A stretch of DNA of 64,000 nucleotides, taken from the NCBI GenBank assembly GCA_903813345.2, contig CAIIXF020000010.1, positions 3,899,169 to 3,963,168 of the forward strand, read 5' to 3'. This DNA comes from Owenia fusiformis. Its lineage: Eukaryota > Annelida > Polychaeta > Sabellida > Oweniidae. Below the pieces are notes generated by a model that was given only the letters and a program-made list of their open reading frames with translations, did not search any database and was not told the origin of the DNA. Position 1 is the stretch's first letter. The number at the start of each line of letters is the position of its first letter. Shown here in pieces: positions 47,081-59,010 of this stretch. Made by a program: the position numbers and the translations under genes.

Positions 47081-50000
47081 ATGAATTATTTGATACTTAT
47101 ATTTTGTTTGGATTTCGCCCTCGTAAGCGTAACACCAAAAAAGCCGACTCATACAGATTCAGGTAAATATATTTATCTCGTTATTCTAATAAGCTGCTCA
47201 ACATTTCACACTTCTGAAAAGGAGCCAGGAAAGTTGTTTAATTAAAGAGGTACTTGGTGGAATATTTTGGTACCATTGTCAAGGTTACAACTGGGCACTG
47301 AGATTGATGCTTTGCCAACTTAAGAAAATTCATTAAAAGTATGTTATTTTGGTGATTTTATATCTTTTAGGTGATTTGGAAGGAAATAGTTTATGATCCA
47401 GTCCATAATACACTGGAATGCAGGGCTTAAAGGGGAAAACCGGGTATAAAAGGAAGATAGAACAGCCAATTACAGTCAATTATGTCAGTTGAAAATGTTT
47501 GAATCACTGAAACCAGTAAATTTATTTTGATTTTGCCAATATCATGAATTCTAGGAAGTATCAAAGACCCAAAATTGCTACAGTCATGTATGAAACCATA
47601 ATGAATACAAATATGAAATCATATTCAAGTATTATTCAGTATATTTCAAGCAAACTTGAAAATAAATATTTTAAAGGTCTCATTAAATATGAGCAGTTGG
47701 ATGTGGATTTAATTTCAAATTGACCAATAGCCTGCAATGCTCTCGGGTCAAAGGTTAAAACATGTAAACATAGCAGCAAAATGCCTTGTGCTTGTGTTTA
47801 TAAATGACCCTACTACTGCTAAGCCACATCCTCTGCTGACAGCTGATTGGCTGTTTGCTATCTAGTAGGCATTTCACATGTTACATAAGACACCCGGGTG
47901 TAGCAATTAACTGAAGTTTTCCTCTTTAAATCCTTAAATATTGAGGATTTGTTTCATAGATTTTGGTAATGCCAACCGGTGTTTTAGAGTTATCATTCAG
48001 AGAAATCGATCACTTTTATATGCATGATTTATGAATCTGACATATAAACAAACAATATTCCCTCCATTTGTTGCAACGCTTATAATATTAAATTCATATT
48101 TTCTATTATTTTGAAAAAAAGTGTTATGTCAAATCCACTTTCTCAATTTTCTTTTTGAAAACAGAGGATGATGTCTATTTTATTATGCTTAGCGCTTTAT
48201 ATTTCACGTTACACCAAACGTGTATCGTGTTTTAAACTCAAAGACACTGACTGCATCTGTGATTTCATTTGCATTGTAAAGTTAGTGATGTAAAAAGCAT
48301 TCAATTATACCAAATGTCTGTTATTTCGTACAGAACCTCGTGGGCAGCTTGAGAGAGCAATGTACAACATGAGCCAATTTTAAATTGAAAAAATGTCCGT
48401 TTCACCCTAGGTACTTTTTAGTTGTTCAAATGCTTTTCAATTATCCGCTCGTGGGATTTCTTCATGTGGAGTTGACACAGTTATAAGATAACATGGTCGA
48501 GGATCGGTTATTTCTTTCTGTATGAAATCATGCACTTTACCTTGTAGATACATCGTCTCGGCCCTTATGCTGGGCGTGCAGCAATGTGCGGGACGAGTAC
48601 GAGTGTGTCATGACCGGGCATTGGGACACATGCAATGCAAACTCGGTAAATGAGACATCTATTTTTCTATAAAAACGTACATCACCACATCGTCAATGTG
48701 GATTCCTTTCAAAATGAGATTTCATTGAGATTTTTAAAAGTTGAAGGTCATAGACTTATTATGATTTACCAATTAAAATTTAAATCGAACCGATATTTAC
48801 GTTTAACGAACGATTGATTGGTTTAATTGTCTTCCTCGATCAATCAGAAATATACAGCATTTTAACAATGACGCCTTTACAGAGGCGTATTTAGAAAAGC
48901 AATGTTATGATATTCAAACAAACATAGCCCCTTGAAGCATGTTTTGTTAATTCATTTCAGCCTCTGTGCCTGACAGAATTTAAATACTCCAACTCAAAAG
49001 GTTATGCAGAGATATCAAAATTCTGCAAAAACGACCCGGTGAGTATTTGTTTCCTAGGATCACGGTTTCATAACATTACACTAGAAAATCTAGAATAATT
49101 GTGTTGTCGCCTTAGAAATACGTGTTAATTAAACGTAATTAAACGCGAATTGATTAACGTATCTTTTTTACCCTCCATTTGATCAATTTTAATATAATAG
49201 CCCATATCAAGAGATAATTGAGTGAAATATATCAAAGAGACGCAATTGTACTCACAGATATAGGGTAATGAAAAAGATTGATTTTCTTTAAGGGAAATTA
49301 TTATTTCACCTCATGTGTGGGTTTTAAATCATTATGTGCTCAAAGTACGTATACTGTTTTTTCGAAAATGTGTAGGTAGTTAATTTTTGATCAATTGTTG
49401 TTGGGAGCGGATAGCGAGAGTGTGTCACATCTTTATACCCTGCGACTTTGTTGTTTCCATTGGTATATTAGTTGTTCACACATAATTTGTTCCCCTACTA
49501 TGTAGAGAAATTATATATTCCCCTCCTGTGTCTGGTGTAGGCATACACCAACCTCCATAACGTGATATGCGCCGACCTACATGTTCACTCTAATGTAAAA
49601 TTGTTTTGGCCTCTTGTGAGAAATACGCCCGCTTTCAAACGTTGTTCCCCTCCTATGTAGGCATTCATCATCCAATAAATATTATCCACCTCTATGCATG
49701 TATGCCAAACCTTCACATTTTGCACCCATTTCATGTAGGCATGCACCAACTTGCATAACTTGAGTCCAGCTGCCTGCGCTAATGGGGAAGTGAACAAAGG
49801 ACAGAGCTGCTCGTATTGCTGTTACACGCCTGCCTGTAACTGGGGGATACCAATCCAGTTTCACTCTCAATATACAGGTATTATGGCCTATTTGTAATCG
49901 CGGGAAGAGATCTTGACATTGCACAAATATGTACAAGATGCAAATATATTCCAAATAAATAAATATGTAGGTTTTGGGAATCAATGCAACAGTGATTATT

Positions 50001-53000
50001 GTCTTCCATGTACACTCCCCTCCATAAGTTTGGCAACCTTTTTCCTCCATTGAACTACGTGTTAAAGCCTCTTTACGTTTGAATTTTTATTTACTTAACC
50101 GGCAATGAAATAACTTACAATATTGATGGAAACGTAACTTGACTTTATTTCCAATACCTCCAAATTAACTCAATTTTTTCCTCAATTACAATAGGTCGGA
50201 AATTGATGATAAATTTGATGAATTTTTGAAAATCGTCATTCCCATGTAATCCAATGGGAAATGGAGGGTTCGGGGCAAATCAGGATATCGTTTCAGTAAA
50301 AAGATCCAGCAAAAAATATTTTTATATAGAAAATTGAATTGTCTAACTTTTTTGAACACTAAGTGTTTAGTTTATTTGATGAATATTAAAGTAACAGCGC
50401 TTCAAAGTCATTTTTGAAAATAATTTTTCGCCTTCTGTGTTATTTCAATGGGAGAGGTTTTTTGAAAAACAATTTTGACTTTAAAGCCCTATAGCTTTGT
50501 TGAACCTGAAGAAACATATAAATTTTTTGTTAAATAAAGTTAGCAAATTCAATTACCTGCCTAACTTGTATTTTTGCAAGGACTCGGATGGATGGATATT
50601 CTGTCATATGACTTGCGGCAAACCTACCATTTCCCATTGGTTAACATGGGAATATGGATTTTCAAAAATTCATCAAATTCATCATCAATTTTCGACCAAC
50701 TGTAATTGACGAAAAAAATGGAGAAAATTTTGAGGTATTGAAATTAAAGTCAAATTACGTTTCCATCAATAGTATAAGTATTTTCATCGTAGGTTAAGTA
50801 AATAAAAATTCAAAGGTAAAGAGGCTTTAACACGTAGTTCAATGGGGAAAAAAGGTTGCCAAACTTATGGAGGGGAGTGTACCATACCCATACATTTATT
50901 TACACGGTTGTATAAGTCAGTTTACTAGTGATACAAAGTTCGGGCTAGATATCAAAATCAACTGGTTTACAGATGATATTCTATTTTTTATGAGTATGAT
51001 GATTTTTATCCACGAATGGATATTGATATGTACACGAACGATAGTTACATTTTTACATTTTACATTTTAAGTGTTTTTGAAGATGCCGATGTGTAATTTT
51101 GAATTTAATTCTGTGTCCAAAAATAGGCAATGACTTAGTTATGGAATGCATACAATGATTCTCGCAAATGTCACTTTGTCAACAATCTAAACTTCAATTT
51201 TGTTAATATTTCAAAACTCCTTAATCATTTTTAGGACTTGCAGAATTTGCAACAGCGCCAACTCCGCCTTTTCATGTAGAAAATTTGGATTATGAAACTT
51301 CGGACTCAACCAGTTCTACAATGGCAGCGCCGACAACAACGATGACGGTAGCGCCAACAACAACGACGGCAGCACCAACAACAACGGTGGCAGCTCCAAC
51401 GACAACGATGGCAGCAGTGCCAACAACAACGACGGCAGCTCTAACAACAACGACGGCAGCACCAACAACAACGACGGCAGCTCTAACAACAACGAGGTTG
51501 GCGGCAACAACGATGGCAGCGCCAGAGACAACAAAGACGGCAGCACCAACGACAACGACGACAGCAGTGCCATTAACAACGACAACTACCACTGCAGCGC
51601 CAAGAGCAACGACTGCAGCGCAAACTCAAACGCCGACGGCTGCGCCAACAAAATCGACGACGGCAGCGCCAACAACAACGACGGCGGCGCCAACAACAAC
51701 GTTGGCAGCACAAACGACAACGACAGCAGTGCCAACTGCAACGACAGAAGCTCCACCTTCAGCTCCAATGACAACAACGGCAGTATCATCAACAACAACA
51801 ACAACGGCAGCATCCGCTGGTACAGCAGGGAGAACAGACGCTGAAATAGTAGGTGGCTCAGACTCTGATACAACAGATAGTTCAGACTATAGAACAGTAG
51901 ATGGTTCAGTCTCTGGTACAACAGTTGGCCCAGACTCTAGTACAGCAGGCAGCTCAGACGCTGGAACAGTAGGTGGTTCAAACTCTGGTACAGCAGGTAG
52001 CTCAGGCTCTGTTACAGCAGATGGCACAGACTCTGTTACAGCAGATGACTCAGATTCTGGTGCATTAGTTGGCTCTGGTAAAGTAGGCGGAACAGATGCC
52101 GGAACAGGAGGTGCCTCGAACACAGGAACAGTTAATAGCTCATACACTGGAACAGTAGGCGACTCAGACTCTGGAATTGGAACAGACTCTGGAAAAGTAG
52201 ATAGTTCAGACTCTGATATTGCAATTGGCTCAGACTCTGCTGCAGCAAATGGCTCAAGCGCTGGAACAGAAGTTGTTTCAGACTCTGCTACAGTAAATAG
52301 CTCAAGCGCTGGAAAAGAAGTTGGTTCAGACTCTGCTACAGCAAATGGCTCAAGCGCTGGAACAGAAGTTGGTTCAGACTCTGCTACAGTAAATAGCTCA
52401 AGCGCTGGAAAAGAAGTTGGTTCAGACTCTGCTACAGCAAATAGCTCAAGCGCTGGAACAGAAGTTGGTTCAGACTCTGCTACAGCAAATAGCTCAAGTG
52501 TTGGAACAGAAGTTGGTTCAGACTCTGCTACAGCAAATGGCTCAAGCGCTGGAACAGAAGTTGGTTCAGACTCTGCTACAGCAAATAGCTCAAGCGTTGG
52601 AACAGAGGTTGGTTCAAACTCTGCTACAGTAAATAGCTCAAGCCCTGGAACAGAAGTTGGTTCAGACTCTGCTACAGTAAATAGCTCAAGCGCTGGAACA
52701 GAAGTTTGTTCAGACTCTGCTACAGTAAATAGCTCAAGCGCTGGAACAGAAGTTTGTTCAGACTCTGCTACAGTAAATAGCTCAAGCGTTGGAACAGAAG
52801 TTTGTTCAGACTCTGCTACAGTAAATAGCTCAAGCGCTGGAACAGAAGTTGATTCAGACTCTGCTACAGCAAATAGCTCAAGCCCTGGAACAGAAGTTGG
52901 TTCAGACTCTGCTACAGCAAATAGCTCAAGCGTTGGAACAGAAGTTGGTTCAGACTCTGCTACAGCAAATAGCTCAAACGCTGGAACAGAAGTTGGTTCA

Positions 53001-54042
53001 GACTCTGCTACAGCAAATAGCTCAAACACTGGAACAGAAGTTGGTTCAGACTCTGCTACAGCAAATAGCTCAAGCGTTGGAACAGAAGTTGGTTCAGACT
53101 CTGCTACAGCAAATAGCTCAAGCGCTGGAACTGAAGTTGGTTCAGACTCTGGTACAACAGGTGGCTCAAATTCTGGTACAGCAGATGGCTCGGACTCTGG
53201 TACAGTAGGTGATTTGGACACTGGAACAGTAGGTGGCGTGGATGCTGAAACAGTAAATTCCACAGTAGCGGATAGAGTAGATGGTTCTGAGACCACTAAC
53301 CACATTGTCGTTACAAATAGCCAAAACACAATTGATAACAGAAGTATGTCTGCTGCCGAGCCACAAAAGGCATCAGTAGAGGACGAAGCAAAAAAGCAAC
53401 AAACGATCACAGCTGCAACAGCAACGCCTGCTCTGTTCCTCATTGCAGGGATTGGTATTGTAGCTACTGTGATGCTAAAGGTGCGTTCATTCAAAACAAC
53501 TACCTTAGTTCGGTTCATTAAATACGAACAATTTCAGTTCACGCAATACGAATGAGATTATTTTAATCAATACGAATAAGTTTAGTTCAATCAATATGAA
53601 AAAGTTTAGTTGAATTAATACGGATAAGTTTAGACCAATGAATGCGAATTTTAGTTAAATTATGTCGTTAAAGTAAATGATATCCATAAATAATTAAAGT
53701 GTGACTAGAAAGATATCTGTTTCATTTCAGATGGGAAAATGTGTCAAGCCGTTTGGTGCCGGTAAGAAAAAAAAGAACGATGTTAATGAGGACTCTGACT
53801 GCGATGATGATGAAGACGATGACTTCGAAAAAGATCTTAGCCATATTGATTCAGATCAGTTCAGTCGTCCTGTAACAGCCTCCACCACTGTATCGAGTGT
53901 ATATGACGGTAATGCATCCTTAGAAGATATTAGAGCAGACACGCCATCTAGCGTCATCATAGACATTTGTTCCAGGCCATCTAGTGCTAGTAGTGGCTAC
54001 CTCAGTCGACCCGTCACACCTATGACTGACATCTGTGTATAG
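47081..54042 (+). CDS. Ly6/uPAR-domain, mucin-stalk type I membrane protein
   Basis: Six exons join in phase with GT-AG introns: 47081-47162, 48548-48645, 48961-49038, 49739-49877, 51235-53480 and 53731-54042 (TAG), about 984 aa. Residues 1-18 (MNYLILIFCLDFALVSVT) are a signal peptide. Exons 2-4 encode a three-finger Ly6/uPAR (LU) domain, starting LCWACSNV and ending with the family signature CC-x4-CN (CCYTPACN). It has twelve cysteines at 35, 38, 47, 56, 63, 82, 88, 99, 110, 113, 114 and 119. Exon 5 encodes a Thr/Pro/Ala mucin stalk (about 155-330), a Ser/Gly/Asp region, nineteen 16-residue repeats (465-768) and one membrane helix (about 864-880, ALFLIAGIGIVATVML). Exon 6 is the cytoplasmic tail: basic GKKKK, an acidic DDDEDDD cluster, SRPVT repeats and C-terminal DICV. 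Most LU proteins are GPI-anchored, so a long O-glycosylated stalk and tail is unusual. Likely a cell-surface adhesion or protective glycoprotein (inference). Confidence 0.85.
50013..50879. mobile_element. Tc1/mariner-like palindromic MITE, copy B, in intron 4 of the Ly6-mucin gene
   Basis: Same TIRs as 30412-31357 (CACTCCCCTCCATAAGTTTG), flanked by TA at 50011-50012 and 50880-50881. It is 867 bp, opposite in internal order to copy A and lacking its extra internal duplication. It sits between exons 4 and 5, well away from both splice sites. The 70-aa frame at 50497-50709 matches a minus-strand frame in copy A and is noncoding. Confidence 0.85.
51317..51835 (+). repeat. Mucin-type Thr/Pro/Ala coding repeat
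   Basis: Imprecise ACAACAACGACGGCAGC(G/A)CC-type units in exon 5 encode A-P-T-T-T-T-A-style blocks, a dense O-glycosylation substrate. Antisense frames (51290-51592, 51316-51585, 51586-51921) are low-complexity shadows. Confidence 0.9.
52230..53141 (+). repeat. Nineteen 48-bp coding repeats in exon 5
   Basis: Each unit encodes a version of SDSATANSSSAGTEVG, in frame and without a stop. Variation is limited: A/V at residue 6, G/S at 8, S/N at 10, A/V/P/T at 11, K for T at 13, and V/C/D/G at 16. Three consecutive units end in EVC, placing single cysteines 16 residues apart in an otherwise Cys-free stalk. The repeat is also open in other frames (52417-52632 and 52849-53208 on plus, and a 543-aa antisense frame at 51887-53518), which are by-products. 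Confidence 0.95.
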
Positions 54043-55496
54043 AACTTTAAGTTGAAGACGATGCGACTATAACTGTAAATATTGATCCGGTAGCTTTTTA
54101 TACTTAAAACTTTTATACTTTAGTATACTCGAAATAAGTGTTGTTGGTTGAAAAATGGACTACACTCATCGATGAATCAAGAGCAGGACATCTTATACAT
54201 TTATAAGGGATTGAATTCCCTATTAGACATTGTATAGTTGTTGAGTGATTCAATGCACGTGATGTATAATTGTACAAATATAATGTTCAAACAAAACAAC
54301 ATAAATCAAGACAGCCCATTTTGACGTTTTATGGACGAACCAGCATCGTATTTGAGAACGTTCTAACCCGACCACAGCCCACTGGCATGTAGCGATTATA
54401 GCGGTCCTGTCTTGGCTTATTGAATTGTTACGAAGTTACGTATGCGGTGCGGAAGTTAGAGAGCAAATGACCATCATTTCAATGTAATAGTTTATGCAGG
54501 AAAATTGAGATTAGGCCATTGGAGTATTTGTTTCATGCATTTGTAAAACGTTGCCCACTCATAGGTCATACTTATCGTTAAACCAATAACTCAAATATAT
54601 GCCCTTGTACACCGATCACCTGTTGAAATTAATACAGGCCGATTTCAACAAATGTAAACGGCGATATATTTAAAATCGTATTCAAGCATGACCACGTCCC
54701 AACTTCTTTTGTTTTCTTTACAACTAAGCTATGACTGCAGTCTATTCAGTGTTGCGTATCGAACCTTGTTTATTATAAAAATAGTGCAACAACAAGCAGA
54801 ATTCACACATTTACCTTATACTTATTCTCAACTGAAGACATTGAATTTATCTCTTAGGTTTTACATTATAAATATCTTAACATGCAGAATACGAAAATAG
54901 AGGCTTAGGCCCAACTTTGTATGAATTTTATGAGAATAATCTGATTTTAGAGAAATGAAAAGAAAAATGTCCACACCCTACACAAAATATTTATGGTTCC
55001 CCGGGAATACGTATGTGCTGCTTGTATATTAGAATCGTATTCCAGTTACAGAAAGAAGTACATATCATGCTAAACTATATACAACAGTTATGCACTTGGA
55101 GGTTTTGGATAAAATAACCATAACCCCTATATATTGGCCAAGGGATAATCCCAATCTCCTGACTATAGGATATGTTTATCCCATACCAATCTTGGTCATC
55201 TGGTTCACATTGTTAAATCGTGGAAATATTTTAGAATATTCATGTCCAGTTTTGTTTTCTTGGCCGTGGGCGGATTTTCATGTTCTCTCAAATATTCCCA
55301 TATTTATTTTCTCGAATTTTTTATTGATAAAGTGGATGCTCTTTCCCTTTTTTTAACTACAGACCCTGATTGTCTGTGTTTTCTCCATTGCCGTTTACAG
55401 TCATTCCGCGAACGTTACAAATTATGAACAAATATGCAAGCGGCGATTATGACGTAGCGGGCAGATATACTATATCTGCCCGCTTGGAGCGGGACG
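54043..55496. other. 3' flank of the Ly6-mucin gene
   Basis: Probably starts with the 3'UTR. I find no AATAAA in the first kilobase. A perfect 27-bp hairpin, GCGGGCAGATATA-C-TATATCTGCCCGC, lies at 55457-55483. Short frames at 54688-55427 show no motif. Confidence 0.45.
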
Positions 55497-58400
55497 TAAA
55501 GCTTTATCCCATGGTTGCAAGGAGGATATAGATCGAATATCACATGATGATATATTTGATATGTGGATCAAGATATCATATTTTAGCAAACAATTTACAA
55601 ACCATCGAATATCACTTTTAAACTATCGAATATCACATCTTAAATAGAGGATATCCAGTGATTTATGAGTGATATGATTTTTATCCACGAATGGATATGA
55701 TATCTGCACGAGTGAGCGTAGCGAGAGAGTGCAGATATCAACATCCATGAGTGGATTAAAATCATATCACGAGTAAATCATAGGATGTTCTTTATATTCC
55801 ATAGTTAAAGTCATCATCAGAATCTTCGGGAATTAAGTGATTTAAAACGAATTTTCCAAACGATACGGCGATATTGACACTTAGCCTCGTTTTGAGTCTG
55901 AAGTAGCAAAAATCCATAAACCATGGCATACGGCGCCGCATGTCATGGCTAAAACACCGTATGCTATGGTTAAGTGAAAATTTGCCAAAAATATCATATT
56001 TTACCACTGATTTCAAAATACCGTTTTTATTTTGACATGTTATCCTATGGATATCATGCTAACTATGGAATAATATAGGAATATCCTATGGCTCTGAAAA
56101 AATATCACTTATATCCATGAGTGGATATTGATATCTTCGCGAGTGAGCACAGCGAATGAGTGAAGATACTGATATCCATGAGTGGATATAAGTGATATTT
56201 TTGAAAAACTATAGGATTGTCCGTTTATCCCATTGGGAATTATTATCCAGCGAACATTGAATAGTCAGATAAATTGCAATGGAAATTCCATTTCGTCTGA
56301 CATTTTGATTGCGATAATTCAACGAACGTCATATACGTGACGTAACAGAGTGGTTTGTATTTAATGCGAACGCCGTAAAAACAAGATCCCAAAAAATAAA
56401 AATATATAATAAATATATAATTCAATTCAATTTATTTCATAATTCTTATATAATATACACTATAAAAACAAGCCGCTAGACACCCTAGTGGGTATATGTT
56501 GCGGTCTAACAGAAATCATTAAAATGACATCTAGACTACATATAAAAGAAAATACTTATATTATGTTACATGTAGGTATATAAAAATGGTATTAACAATT
56601 AATCTAAGGATGTACAATGTAAAAATGTTACAAAAATCAGGTATCAGTATAAAACCAACAGTATAGTATGATATTGGTATTATACATTATCGATAGATGA
56701 GTAGTTTTGTATATGAAGATTTGAAAATATTTAGAGTGGAGCATTTTTTAATATCATGGGGTAGAGCATTCCAAAGATTAGGACCTAGATAGCGAAGGGA
56801 AAGTTTAGAGCATTTAGGGATATGAAAATAATGCAATTGTCTTGTGTAATGATGATGAATATTAATGTTGATATCAAACAAGTCTTGAAATAGATTTTTT
56901 GGAAGACTGGGGTGCTTATTAAAGATTTAGTACATGAACTGACCAGTACAATATCTGTTGACATGAAAAATATTTAATATGTTAAGATCTTTAAATAAGG
57001 GAGCGGAGTGAGAAAGTCTATCCTTATTTAAAGCTAGCCTTAAGAATTGTTTCTGCAGTTTATGTAGACGATCATAAAATGATTTAAATGTGTTACCCCA
57101 GATTATGTTGCAATAATTTAATTAAGAGTGTATCAATGAGTAGTAAATTGTTTTGAAACTGTCTATTTGAAGTAGATGTTTAATGTGATAAAGAGAACCA
57201 ATGACGCGAGAAATCTTTGTTTCAATAGATTTTATGTGCTCTTTAAATTTCAAGTTTTTATCAATAATAATTCCAAGAAAGTCAATTTTATCCCGGAAAT
57301 TTATGTTCTCATTGCGTATTTTGAGATTCAGATTTGTTTGATTTTTTGGGGTCCAAATAGAATAGCATTGGTTTTGCCAATATTAAGTAAAAGTTTGTTT
57401 GCTTTTATCCAGTCATCTATTGAATTCAAGTTTGCATTAGTTCTAGTCATAAGTTCATTTAAATCATAATCACTATCAAGAAGATTGGTGTCATCAGCAA
57501 ACATAATAAATTTTAGATTAGGGTCAACAAAAGGCAGATCATTTATGTAAAGAATAAATAATAGTGGTCCAAGTACCGAGCCCTGCGGAACACCACAGTT
57601 TAGAGATGATTGTTTAGATTCATAATTGTTAATGGTGACATATTGTTTGCGGTCTTTTAAATAACTTTCAAACCAGGACTTAGCTATTCCTCTGATGCCA
57701 TAATATTCAAGTTTTTGTATCAAAATGTCATGATTAATTGTGTCAAAGGCCTTGGAAAAATCTAATGTTATGCCAATGCTCGTTTTCCCCAAATCAGTTG
57801 ATTTTCGAATTTGTTCAATGAAATATAAAATGGCCATGTAGGTAGAGTTGAATTTCTGATATCCAAATTGATAAGTAAAAAATAATTTCAAAACGTTCTA
57901 AAAAACCAGTGAGTTTGGCGTGCATGAGCTTTTCTAACAATTTAGAAAATACCGATAAAACTGAAATTGGTCTTTAGTTCGAAGGATTTGTAGTGACTCC
58001 TTTTTTAAATACAGGTGTTACTTTGGCCAATTTGAGGGCGTCTGGGAAAATACCAGATTTAAAAGATAAGTTAAATATATACAAGAGTGGATCAATTAAA
58101 AACTGTATTACAGACTTAATAAGTGATGGTAGAATCCCATCAGGTCCAGGCGAGGAAGATTTTAGAAGACATATTTCTAATTCAAGCTCAGTTTTTGAGG
58201 TCTTTTTGAGATACATAGATGATTGAACTTTTTGAGCTCTTGCTAGGTATTCATAAACAATCGTTTTGCTGAATTAATAAAAAAAATTGAAAAAAATCAA
58301 AACCATCGAATATCACTTTTGAAACCATCGAATATCACTTTTGAAACCATCGAATATCACCTTTCAAAGAGTGATATTCGATGGTTTCAAAAGTGATATT

Positions 58401-58505
58401 CGATGATTTGGGAATTGTTTGCTAAAATATGATATCTTCATCCACGTATCAATTATATCTTCACGTGATATTCGATCTATATCCTTGTAACCATGGGATA
58501 AATAA
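55497..58505. mobile_element. Inverted-repeat element (~3 kb) carrying a nested LINE
   Basis: Arms at about 55497-55635 and 58366-58505 are inverted copies: TTTATCCCATGGTTGCAAGG faces CCTTGTAACCATGGGATAAA, and AAGATATCATATTTTAGCAA faces its inverse. The motif CATCGAATATCAC is repeated several times near both inner edges. Further palindromes built from ATCCACTCATGGATAT and GAGTGAGCGTAGCGAG lie at 55660-55780 and 56100-56210. A LINE occupies 56424-58275. Confidence 0.65.
56424..58275 (-). mobile_element. Degenerate LINE with reverse transcriptase domain
   Basis: On the minus strand the sequence runs from the pre-RT segment (LKSSSPGPDGILPSLIK near 58150) through PVFKKG, a stop inside the N-Y-R-P-I-S-type block (57975), and a frameshift near 57890. 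It then has an open RT core (57891-57328) with GITLDFSKAFDTINHDIL, CGVPQGSVLGPLLFILYIN and the catalytic FADDTNLL. The C-terminal part follows with more breaks, ending SLRYLGPNLWNALPHDIKK and a stop near 56687. The remainder to about 56424 looks like 3'UTR. The endonuclease is absent (5' truncation). It is a Jockey/CR1-type non-LTR element, inactive. The 97-aa and 77-aa plus-strand frames here are antisense shadows. Confidence 0.9.
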
Positions 58506-58508
58506 GGG

Positions 58509-58660
58509 TTATGTACTGGGAGGTTTTGGATATGGGGTTTTTCCAGAGGGAGATATGCATATCTACCTGAGGGACCGTAGGGACAGAAAGTAGATGTGCA
58601 TATCTCACGAGGGATGAACCCAATATCCAAACCTACCGTACATAACTGCTTTATCCTATA
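58509..58660. repeat. Hairpin repeat next to the inverted-repeat element
   Basis: GGTTATGTACTGGGAGGTTT near 58507 faces AAACCTACCGTACATAACTG near 58627, and internally GATATGCATATCTACCTGAG faces its diverged inverse. A related single copy in the same orientation as the left side lies near 55087 (TTATGCACTTGGAGGTTTTG). Confidence 0.6.
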
Positions 58661-59010
58661 CCAAGTAGAGTTTTCAGTAGTACAAGGTGTAAAAAATAAA
58701 CAAATCATTCATATGCAAAGTCATTTTATTGCATTTCCACTTTTTTGGATGCGGGAAGATACGCCCCGAAGCGGGAAGATATGCACCGAAGCGGGAGATA
58801 TGACGGGAGATATGAAGGTTCTTGATATGGAAACCTCAAAATCAGGATACGGGATATATCTTACCAACTTATCTCCCTAAAACCCTACTTGGCATAGGAT
58901 AAATCAAGATAATTTCTACTCGCATCTAGTCTATTCCACATGTTTGGGAAAAGTGTACAGGAAAATCTCCATGTTCAATTGATGTATGATCAACCCTCAT
59001 AGGGGTCAAT
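58661..59010. other. Spacer, no gene
   Basis: Includes short repeated GCGGGA(A)GATATG(A/C) motifs near 58750-58810. No coding signal is seen. The 94-aa and 114-aa frames here cross repeat boundaries. Confidence 0.5.

Noticed and set aside
52417-53208. Leu/Gln-rich plus-strand frames in the same repeat
   Set aside because: Shadow translations of the 48-bp unit in another frame.
51887-53518. 543-aa open frame antisense to the Ly6-mucin gene
   Set aside because: It is open only because the 48-bp repeat happens to lack stops on that strand. It has no domain, signal or splice context, and the sense strand has a coherent six-exon gene.
58364-58708. 114-aa minus-strand frame
   Set aside because: Spans an inverted-repeat arm and a hairpin repeat; composition follows the repeats.
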